Assembly (NCBI RefSeq): GCF_025024155.1
Contig: NW_026251787.1
Location: forward strand, 1-64,000
Source: Gamsiella multidivaricata
Lineage: Eukaryota; Mortierellomycota; Mortierellomycetes; Mortierellales; Mortierellaceae
Direction: 5' to 3'
Length of the DNA: 64,000 nt
The notes beneath the pieces are model-generated. The model worked only from the letters and a program-made list of their open reading frames with translations, was not told the DNA's origin and made no database searches. Made by a program: the position numbers and the translations under genes. This document shows positions 32,795 to 42,240 of the stretch, in pieces (position 1 is the first letter of the stretch; every line of letters begins with the position of its first letter).

Positions 32795-34093
32795 TTAGAT
32801 GAAGCTCCACTGCAGCTGCAGTACACCGACGTCCAAGTCCGCAAACTTCTGGAACGCAGCCCTTGATAGATCCAGATCGCCAAACTTGCAGTATTTGCCT
32901 GGACACATGTCCACGACCGTGACAACGACTTGGGTGTTGCTTCCCTTCTTGGTCAAAAGGATCTTCTTGCCGCAGAGGTTCTTACCGGTACCCATTTGAG
33001 CTATTGATTGTTACAGAAGGATGTGTGAAGAGTTAGTAGCGAACTCCAAAAATCCAAATGCGCGCAGCCTCCCCTCATCCCTTTTTTTCAAGTTAATATT
33101 CAGATTCTGTGCTTTACCTTGGTTAACAGCGACAATCATATCTGATTGCGAATAGTGCTGCTCGCACTGGCCAAAGGTGTCCGAGTACCAGGTAGCCTTG
33201 CCCGTAAACCCCTTTCCTCCAGGAGGCTTAGAGCTAGGCTTAGGAGCAGGGGTTTCCTTTGTTGGCTCGGAAGGAGGAGGACTCTTCTTGGTTGGGGCAG
33301 ACGTCTTAGTCGTTTTTATTGTTGTTGTGATGGTCTTTGTGGTCGTTGTAGTCGTTGTGGCTGTAGTAGTGGTTGAAGTGGGGATGGGGGCTGGCGCCGA
33401 TGGAGATGGAACCTCGGGGGCTTCGGAGAGCTGCCACTTGACGTCCAACAAGTCCTTGGGCGAGATAGGTGTCGAGGGAGGCAAAGGGTTCACTGGGTCT
33501 GTCAGGTTGGCGATCGTCAGATCGGACTGGCCATCAAACACCATCTCATCAAAGAGCAGATCTGGGGCCAGTTCACTCAGTGCTCCAAGGCTCAGGGACA
33601 CGGATCCGTATTCGCAGTCGTCGCATACACCGACGATCTGGGCATAAGTGGATTCCTGAGTGTTTGCACGGTTCTGGATCTGGATCCACTGGCCGCATGT
33701 GGAACTGGTGGTATCGATATTGTTGTTATTGAACTGGAGGGGATTCATCAAAGCGACATTGTCAGTCGAAGAAAAAGTCTGGTTGTTGCAGCCAGTGTAT
33801 GTGTTGGCCTGGCTGTTGAAGTAGACGAGAGATGAGCTGGAGGTGGGAGTTGTGAGTGACGCTGTAGGGGAAGGGATCGAGGAGGAGGAAGTGGATGTAG
33901 GCGATGAAATGGGCGATGGTGTGCTGTCGAGCGTGAGGTTAAAGAAGGAGGCGGTGCCTCTGTATTCTGTTCCCCAAACGGTCGCATTGGTGCCATTTGA
34001 AGGAGGGGAGCTGTTGGGGCCAGACAGAGCACCCATGAGTGCGCCTGTGATGATGGAGAGAGGTCCGGCGGCGAGGCGTTGAATGGGAGCCAT
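32795..34093 (-). CDS. Secreted protein with two RlpA/expansin-like double-psi barrels
   Basis: Exons 34093-33118 and 33000-32795 join in phase (AVNQ to AQMGTGKNLCGKK), giving 393 residues. The start MAPIQRLAAG opens a signal-peptide-like segment (LSIITGALMGALSG). The C-terminal domain is a clear RlpA-like DPBB: KGFTGKATWYSDTFGQCE, then NLCGKKILLTKKG, VVDMCPGKYCKFGDLDLS and VLQLQWSFI. An earlier region has the same skeleton: YRGTASFF, TYTGCNNQTF, CGQWIQIQNR, VGVCDDCEYGSVSLSLGAL and LLDVKWQL. This indicates two DPBB domains separated by a Thr/Lys/Pro-rich linker that is likely O-mannosylated. Such proteins act on or bind cell-wall polysaccharide. A TATA-like box lies about 160 bp upstream. Confidence 0.85.
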
Positions 34094-34251
34094 TTGTATA
34101 TATGCTTCTGGTGCTGTTTTGTTACGATTGGTGAGGGCTGGTGCAATGGTGGACCTGATGCAGGGACAGCTACAGAAGAGAGAATGAGGATGGTCTAATG
34201 GAATGGGCGCAACGAAGGAGGCGCGAAAGTGGAGACGAGGAATGTTGGGTG

Positions 34252-34258
34252 TTATATA
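34252..34258 (-). promoter_or_regulatory. TATA-like box of the RlpA/expansin-like gene
   Basis: TATATAA on the coding strand, about 160 bp before the ATG at 34093. Confidence 0.45.
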
Positions 34259-34399
34259 TGTGGCGATGGGAAATGGGCCAGGGGCAGGGGTAAATCGTAT
34301 CGGTATAAACCCCTTGTTTAGCCTGTAATTCATTTGAGACATTTCAATGTTTAACCGTTTCGTTTCTTTGATATTGATCTTTATTACTTTGCACATGGT

Positions 34400-36750
34400 C
34401 TACGAGATAATTGCCATGAGTTTACAGCACAAGCATAAGATCACAGGCAAGTCTAGTAGACTATAACTGACCATTGCTATTACCATCGCTCGTCTGTCGC
34501 CTATTCAAATGCTACACGAATGAATACAGTTCGAAAGTATGAAGCGATCAGATTTAGCGTAGGTATGGCACAAACTATGTCCGTCTTTTGGACAGGGGAC
34601 TTAAGTCTGTCCGCACGATCCAAAAGGAAAGACCATGTGCTGAAAGGGACCACAAAGAGAGTGAAGTTTCCCAGGGATGGGTTGGAGAGGCCAGTGGGCT
34701 CGTGATTGCTACTCCGATACCAGGAAGGTAGACGTGTCCCATTCAAATTACCATTGAGGTGCGTTCAGATGCCATGGGATGGAATTCTCGTGGGGGAAAA
34801 ATGATGCAGGAACATTCAAGGGTACTGAATCTCTAACGGGAAATGGCCGCCATTCCATCACATTCTATCATCGTTTTTGTAAATGTCTTGCGCCATCATA
34901 AATTAAGTGTGAAGAAGACTCCTTGGTTAAATGAAATGAAGGGCGTGTGTGTGCATTAACCGTATCTTCTGTAAGATCCGTGTCACACTTGAAGAGTTAA
35001 AATGAATACGCAGATCAATTCAATGGTGCAGGGTGCCCCAACCCAAAGTCCGAAGCAAACAAAGCACGCGAGTTACCCTACCCAGCTTCACCATTACCCT
35101 TTCCTCCCCCTATTTTTTGTAAAGAGTGGCGGAGGATCTTCATTAACCTTAATTCATTTTTCATCTTCAGCCTTTGTTTGTGTCATTGTTTTTTTTTCCG
35201 TTGGAATGGGACGGAATGGGAAGGGAAGGCATGCTTCTGTGCATGACGGACGGAGACCCATTGGCAGTGCAAATTTGCAGCCTATTCAACAGTCGAGGAC
35301 GATGGGGCACGAGCGGGCCTGGGACCAAGAAGATGCATTTGTTACTAATTCAACTTCGCTACGTGCCTTGTGTGATGAAATCGATCTGAGGTAATGTTGC
35401 CCTGTTACTTTCTAGTGGCAACACTAGTGGTCGCATAACTGGCTCAAGACAGCATGGCTGATAACGGAAAAAGAGAGTCGGCTAGGTTGCTCGGCTTTTT
35501 AATCTCGAAGGGCGTTTGTAAAGCTGGCCTTCATTGGTTCACCTCCTCTTCATTCTTCTCACGCGTATGATCGCTAGTGCTCTTCCATCGTGTAAATGAA
35601 AAAGAAAGCACTAGATTGAGCATAGGCCAGAATAAGCATCAACTTGCTCTTATGAGGCGCAAGCCATGTATCAGCGCCTTTATTTGCCATCTCCAAAATG
35701 CCTACCGCTCATATGCCTTTACGCTACGAGAACCGTTTGACACTCTTCTCGCTGAATCCTATATTCTAACTGCTGGTAGTCTATCATCAGGAACGCGTTA
35801 TAGCCTTTGTTTTGTTTTGAAGCGCTACTATCACTCACTGTCCATCTCCAATCACAAAATTCTACACCCCGCTAGCGACAACAAAAGAAGACACAGGAAA
35901 CATCGATACAGACATGCCATATTCGTGCCATGAAAATAAACAAAACACTTCCCATACCGCGATTCCTCCCCTGAAATACCAGGGTCCCCCTACTAGGGCG
36001 CCACCTCTAGATAGGGGGTTTCATCCCGCATTACGCCTCGCCTTGGCAGAACCTGAATCAATTCCCGTGAACTTGATAGTGTCTCATGTATACAGCAACG
36101 CGTTGGGTTACACCGCGTCTCTATACTATGCACTGGGTTCTAACTTGTCTTTCAAGTCTTTCTCCACTCCCGCCTGGACAGTGTATCTCTATAGCAAAAC
36201 CAACCGCCATGTTCTGCCCCCCATTCCTCTTGAGATGAACAAATTGACATTGCGTTCAAGCTATTGTCAAGTCTTTTCTGAACCACGTAGATACATTTGA
36301 ACCGGGTACCAAGGGTACGCATATCAATGTGGTATGGCAGAACTTAAAGTTTTCTGCTCCTCTACGGATGTGCACGAACCCTCTCCTATTTTTCTCTTCC
36401 TAGAAGCTCGCGGCTGCTGCTCTTGCCTCATATCACGACGCCATATATTGAGCATTTCCCATTTCCTATCCTAGACGTAGCTTTCCGCTGGCAGAAAGCC
36501 TACGGGACGCAATCAGGAATCTGCACTTTGCTGGACCTCGTTTTTCAAGCTACACAGTCTATACCAAGCCTGAAGCGCAATGCTATTGAGTTTGCGAGCG
36601 AAGAACTTTAACTGATTATGGTAATGAGGCTTAACATTTGAAAGCGCTTTATGATTCTAGGTATTTTTTTTGTATATATTCATTATAGCCGACTCTCAGT
36701 AATGACCCTACGATCCACTGAGGCGCGCGCGAGTTTTGAGGTTGAATTGC
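34400..36750. other. Gene-poor region
   Basis: Only short open frames without coding character, the longest at 35914-36300. One A+T-rich promoter-like stretch lies near 35100-35200. I see nothing I can name. Confidence 0.4.
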
Positions 36751-36760
36751 AGAGGATGAA

Positions 36761-37410
36761 GTTCCGCAGGTACCGGAGCTTGGAAAGTGTCTGGAACGAC
36801 ACGTCCGAGACCTCGTTCGCATCCAGCAGTGAAATGTACTCGAGTCGCAGACAGTTCGAGGTCAACTCGAGCACCACCTCATCATTGATCTTGGGCGGTA
36901 CAGACTCTAACCACGAGACATTCAGATGACGCAGGTCTGGACAATGCCGTGCAAACTCGATCATCTCTGGTGCTCCTAGACACGCATCCGAGTCAAGCAA
37001 CACCAGCTTAGTCAGGGCCTTTCCGTATGTCCGCGCCAATTGCTGGAACGTCTCCTCTGGAATGCTCTTGCAGCACTACAAGAACAACGGCGAGGGTAAT
37101 CAAACTAGCCGCTCTGCTTGTCGACGACGTCATGTGAATCAATAATCTCGGTGCGATGCACCCATAGAGTTGTGTTGCGAGTGTCAGCATCTGTGTACAA
37201 ACGTGAGCTAGCACAGACGAGAAGGCTGAGCGCCACTGCTAATGTTCCTGGTGAGCTAAAAGCACCACTGAAGTGTTTCGCAAATGTGGCCTTCGCGCAA
37301 GCTATGACCGTAACCCATCCAATGGATCTCGAAGCTGTGCAGCTGTTCCAGTTTACGCGCACATATCGAATAGAAGCACGTGCAGTGTCGAACGCTAATA
37401 CACGTATCAT
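36761..37410 (-). pseudogene. Partial inverted copy of the F-box/LRR gene
   Basis: The segment 37074-36761, read on the - strand, is nearly identical to 39438-39751 of the F-box gene. I count one difference (G to A) over 314 bases. It encodes KALTKLVLLDSDACLGAPEM through SKLRYLRN. Upstream, 37160-37109 encodes TEIIDSHDVVDKQSG, matching IEIIDSHDVVDKQNG of the parent with several differences. The intervening 280 bp of the parent is missing, and the N-terminal F-box is not intact. A truncated, rearranged copy is the simplest reading. Confidence 0.8.
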
Positions 37411-38680
37411 TGGTATAATTAGGATATGTTTGTGCGAAAGAAGACAGACACGGCTAATAATTTCAGTCGAAGCCTAGCTGCTTACAACTCGATGACATGT
37501 CAGTGTGGATCATCGTTTATGGTGCCAAGCCGTGTTTGGTAGGCTTATTTTTTATATGGGTTTAGTGCAAGTTAAATCTTTCGGTGCCAAATCATCAACT
37601 TTACGTGGAGAACCAAGCTATACCTTTTCTTTTGGTGCATTCAGCCTGACTGGATGAGATGGTCGGTCCTGCTTTCGCGGAATTGGGGCGGGGGCGGGGG
37701 ATTGTAGATTTTTGTAGCCAAACATTTGGTTTCAAATGCTATGGGGCACTTTTGTTTCTGTAAGCTGTGGAAAGCCAAGATGGTGAAAACCTTCGCGAGT
37801 CGTTTGGTATAGTTGTTTTTGCTAAGTTGACAGATCCATTCATCAACACCGAAGCCGGATCATGATTTGCAACGCGTCAACCAAAACCGACGTTGAACGC
37901 ATTTTTCTAGCCGTCTGATCACTTCTTTAACCCTTATTCGAAATAGAGTTTGTTCCAGGTAAGCTCTCGTTGCCTGATCAGCGACTCCGTGCTCCTCACT
38001 CTCTCAACGACGAGGTCTATAGGGCCTCGACACCATAGCCAGAATTGAAGAATGGGCATGGCGATAAGCCAAGTGGATTATATTTGTCATGCCACCTTAT
38101 ATCCTTGTATTGTAGTATCCTTTCTATTAGTGTGCTCGTAAGTATCGCAGCGTTTGTTAGGCTGACCATTCGTGTTTCTCGGCAGTGTCGGCAGGACCCC
38201 GATGTCTATTCTAATAAGTCTACTTGGGGCATACATCTGGATAGGAGGGCATTCCGCACCAAGCACGCATGCTTATTGTTTTCGCAGTGCATTATGATGT
38301 ATCTTTTAAAGTATGTGCCCCATGCTTCGTGAATACAGGAAACCACCATGCATGTATAGAGCGAGAACACAAACAAAAGAAAAACTCTCTCCCATAGTGC
38401 ATGGCCCCATCGCTTACTGGCTCTTGCTCATCGCTTTCCCTTCCATCCTTCCTCCTTCTTTTCTTCTTTCTCTGTCTCTTTCTTCACTAGTGTCCCTCCC
38501 TTGATCGACCTTTCCAGGACTTATCAAAAGTCCATTCCAACACGTCCTACCAATCATCAGTGTAGCCAGTGTAAGAAAACAGGTGCGTTGAATGTCACAC
38601 CCCTCATGTATATTGTTATTGCTCACTCCTGCCAGAACTGACGGGCTGGGCTGACCCAAATTGACCAATTACTCACGCTA
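37411..38680. other. Spacer upstream of the F-box gene
   Basis: No gene supported. A C/T-rich stretch lies at about 38440-38510. A G-rich patch (ggggcgggggcggggg) occurs at about 37685-37700. A good acceptor (TGCACTGTAG, about 38699) suggests that the downstream gene may have a further 5' exon here. Confidence 0.4.
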
Positions 38681-40048
38681 ATGCTTCTCTGCACTGTAGG
38701 CTGCCCTTGCTCGTGTCAGTTTCACCCGTTTCACCCCCAACTGCTTTTCGAGCTGGAGTCACCAGAGAGTATCAGAAAGGACGCGGACCAGGGCGTCCAG
38801 GAGGAGGCTGGGGATGTGATTCGACCCGTAGGCATACACTCTCTAAGCCCGCACCTGCTCCGGTACATATTCTCGTTCCTGGCTGTCCAGCATTACGACT
38901 ATCTGAACCACCGTACACATACTCTCTACCACAACCTCGGACCCCTGACGCTTGTCTGCAAGTCCTGGAACAACATCGCATCTCCCCTTCTTTGGCAGGA
39001 GCGCACCTTTCATGGATGGAAGGCAGGCGACGAGCTCAACATCTTTTTGCAGCAGACCGAGAACGCTGACTTTTCCTCGACGCACGAGTATGGCGAGTTT
39101 GTGAAGCGGATCGAAATCATTGATTCACACGACGTCGTCGACAAGCAGAACGGCCAGTTTGTCATCAATTGGATTACGCCTGATGTTGTTCTCGCCCTAT
39201 CCGAACACTGCAGCAAACGACTCCGGGACCTGACTTTGGTCTTTGCAACTGGACGCCAGGTCTCGACCGAAAACGAGGAGGGGCTCATTCCCTGGGGTGC
39301 TCTAGCAGAATCCTGTCGTCGGCTCTTCATGGTATCCCTCACCAACTACATCTGCCCCATCTTGCCAGTCGGGAACGGACACCCACTCCACATGTTTGCA
39401 ACATACACCAACCCCCTGACGGAACTGGTTCTCAAGCGCTGCAAGAGCATTCCAGAGGAGACGTTCCAGCAATTGGCGCGGACATGCGGAAAGGCCCTGA
39501 CTAAGCTGGTGTTGCTTGACTCGGATGCGTGTCTAGGAGCACCAGAGATGATCGAGTTTGCACGGCATTGTCCAGACCTGCGTCATCTGAATGTCTCGTG
39601 GTTAGAGTCTGTACCGCCCAAGATCAATGATGAGGTGGTGCTCGAGTTGACCTCGAACTGTCTGCGACTCGAGTACATTTCACTGCTGGATGCGAACGAG
39701 GTCTCGGACGTGTCGTTCCAGACACTTTCCAAGCTCCGGTACCTGCGGAACCTCATCTTGCCACGTGCAGGATCGGCTCAGAGTGGAATGGCCTATCGTC
39801 AGGAATCGCTCATTGCATTGGCCAAGAGTTGCAAGCGTCTCGAACAACTGCATCTGGTGGCGCCAGGAGCGACGACGAGCCGATTCTTTGAGGCGCTGCT
39901 GTTCTGCCCGCACCTTCAGGTGCTCGTGATTGCGGAGCTCTGCAAGGGTCTGTTGATCGACCAGCGGTTCAAGACACTAGGACTGGCGAAATATGTCGAC
40001 CCAGAGACAACGGATGCATACAAATTGGTTTGGCACAAGAAGACTTAA
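38681..40048 (+). CDS. F-box / leucine-rich-repeat-like protein
   Basis: Probable SCF ubiquitin-ligase substrate receptor. The open frame encodes 455 residues. An F-box spans about residues 51-106 (SLSPHLLRYIFSFLAVQ then LTLVCKSWNNIASPLLWQ), followed by leucine-rich-type segments such as LTKLVLLDSDACLG, HCPDLRHLNVSWLESVP, NCLRLEYISLLDANEV and KLRYLRNLILPRAG. The first residues overlap a good splice acceptor ending at 38699, so the true N-terminus may come from an upstream exon and the Met at 38681 may be non-coding. A 314-bp tract is duplicated in inverted orientation at 36761-37074. The substrate is unknown. Confidence 0.85.
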   Translation: MLLCTVGCPCSCQFHPFHPQLLFELESPESIRKDADQGVQEEAGDVIRPVGIHSLSPHLLRYIFSFLAVQHYDYLNHRTHTLYHNLGPLTLVCKSWNNIASPLLWQERTFHGWKAGDELNIFLQQTENADFSSTHEYGEFVKRIEIIDSHDVVDKQNGQFVINWITPDVVLALSEHCSKRLRDLTLVFATGRQVSTENEEGLIPWGALAESCRRLFMVSLTNYICPILPVGNGHPLHMFATYTNPLTELVLKRCKSIPEETFQQLARTCGKALTKLVLLDSDACLGAPEMIEFARHCPDLRHLNVSWLESVPPKINDEVVLELTSNCLRLEYISLLDANEVSDVSFQTLSKLRYLRNLILPRAGSAQSGMAYRQESLIALAKSCKRLEQLHLVAPGATTSRFFEALLFCPHLQVLVIAELCKGLLIDQRFKTLGLAKYVDPETTDAYKLVWHKKT

Positions 40049-40642
40049 GAACGGTTAACCAAGAGGCATACATTGATGCGTACACATACACACACGCCAC
40101 CGAGAGCCATATTCTGGATCGATGGAGGATTTAAGGACAGTTTCAATTTCCAAGGAGTTCGCTGTGCGCTTCTCCCACTCTTTTGTCAGCATTGAGTCAT
40201 GAAGGCAACTCTCTCGAGTAATAATAATAATAAAAAAAGTCCGATACCGTGCATGCATCATATGGTTCTGTCTGCTAGACTATTTGCACTTGTTGTCAGG
40301 GTCTGCAGCTGTGCTTATGCAATGTAGCAAGAGTCGTCGAAAGAATCCAAGCCGGCGACTTGTTATCACTTTACTTTTCTGTTATTGCTACCGATGTTGC
40401 AGTCTCATCCTCCGAGTCTGAGACGAAGGAATAAGAAGACGAAGGTAAGAAAATTAGATGTAATCCCTATAGATGCAGCATGGGGCACGGCTAACAGGGC
40501 TAGTTTGCCTATAGACTATGCACACTAACCGAATGAAGCAGACAAGACAGCTATCTATGGTGGAGATACTGGTGACGATGCTGACGGATAGGACTCTGTG
40601 GCCGCCTGCCCTTCACAAATGGCGTCATTGATGCCAACCGCG

Positions 40643-40702
40643 ATCCCATCCCATTCCGTTCCATCCCATCCCATTGCATCGTATCGCATCGTATCGCATT
40701 CT
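40643..40702 (+). repeat. Compound short tandem repeat (ATCCC / ATCGT type)
   Basis: Runs of CCATCCCATCCC-like and CATCGTATCG-like pentamers lie in the upstream region of the SAP-domain gene. Confidence 0.7.
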
Positions 40703-41640
40703 CCGAGGGAGGACCCTTCCTGCGAGGGTATATACGCCACCATTGTTCAAACTGCCGCTCACTGTTATTCTTTTCTTTTTATTCTTGTTCATTTCATACA
40801 TTCATACACATTCGTACATTCATACATTCAATCCTTCGATTCCTTCCTTCCTCCAATCCCTCACTCATCCCGCTGGCCATCATCTTTCTTTTGACACACT
40901 TGTCATTTTCAATATCAACTACCCTCTCTCGCTCGTACTTTCTGTCTCTCTTCCCACTGCATACCTCTGCCTCTTCTTCCTCTTCTGTTGTTGCAGCCTA
41001 CACTCACAGCTCGATTCCCTGCTCTGCTCCTCAGCCCATACGTGGTATATCATTGCACAAAGACATCTCACGTTTTGAACTGGAGACTCCGCTTATATCC
41101 TTGATCGACACTGACTGATACAATCCTATTTTCTTGCCTTCCATGTCTACATCTCCATCTTATCCGTCTTGGCACTCTTTTCCATTCGTCAGAGGCACAT
41201 CCGCCGCAATACAGCCTAGACTGAGTCAAGCACGAGCCCAAAAGCCATCGCAAAAGTCTTGCACTGCAACGAACAACAGCTACAATATTTGGACATTCCG
41301 TCTCGCTTATTGCTGCGTGGTAAGTTCCCAGGAAAATGAGGGGGAGTCGAATCGAATTGAACAGGCAGCACAAACACATTATACACATTATACCATGGTC
41401 GGTAATCGACTGGAGGACACAACTATCTGGCCAGTCGAGCCATTGAAAGAAAGAAAGAAAAAAAAAAAAAGCAGAGCGCCTCGATTCTCTTGGTGTCTCC
41501 GACATCTTTTCTGCTCTTTTTTTATTTATTTATTTATTCTCGCCTGCGCGGAGGGCTACAAAAAGAAACGTTGAATGCTCTCGCTTGCTTAGATGATCGA
41601 CTTGATTCAACCGAGGTTGTCTTCATCTCGACAGTATCAG

Positions 41641-41672
<32 letters not shown>

Positions 41673-41712
41673 ACAATAACAACAACAGTAACAACAACAA
41701 CAACAACAACAG
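41641..41712 (+). repeat. Non-coding CAA/CAG trinucleotide array
   Basis: About 24 CAA, CAG and AACAAC-type triplets interrupted by TAA. The interruption makes it non-coding as poly-Gln, although it resembles the Gln tracts of the neighbouring coding gene. The minus strand gives a poly-Leu/Val open frame that I regard as a shadow. Confidence 0.75.
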
Positions 41713-42240
41713 TATTAAAATTAACATCGACATAAGTGGCGACGAACTGCAACGGGGTGAAAAGGTCAAACGGATATGAGCCAATCTCGTTGATGGAGTG
41801 AAGATGGCATTGAGGGTTAAATATTTACAAGACTTGTGCAAACAACACGAACACACATGGCGTTGCCGCGTCGTCATATTTGTAGCTGCATGGGTGCCTA
41901 ATGCGGCTCAGCATTGAACGTGCGCATCTTGCCCTAGCGATGAAGCACCAAGGGCGGCCCGGACAACATCATCATTGTCTCATTGCCTGCCTACACACCG
42001 AGAGAAGAAAAAAAGGGATTTACTGATGACCTTAATTTAATTTCTATAGGATTTGCATTTCCGTGTAACCGTCGCAGCCAACAAGCACCGAACAGCGCAC
42101 AGGGACCGGCATCATTAGCAGCCAGTACTCACAACCAGCTGTACGAACCATTACCAATATTATCCCTACAGCAGTGTCAGAGCCACTGCTCCATCGCCCT
42201 TATCAAGAAGCAAGCTGGGTCATCAATACGTCTATCGGCC

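Larger units (their letters stand above)
40049..42240. promoter_or_regulatory. Long upstream region of the SAP-domain gene
   Basis: About 2.2 kb without a supported gene. It contains ATCCC/ATCGT-type short repeats at about 40643-40702, a pyrimidine-rich stretch at 40760-41000, an ATTT repeat near 41521-41540 and a CAA/CAG array at 41641-41712. A good acceptor (TTTCTATAG) ends at about 42050, so a non-coding or coding 5' exon of the SAP-domain gene is likely within this stretch. Confidence 0.5.

Noticed and set aside
35577..36611. Three consecutive + strand open frames
   Set aside because: No recognisable domain, no convincing splice joins and no biased codon use; not called as a gene.
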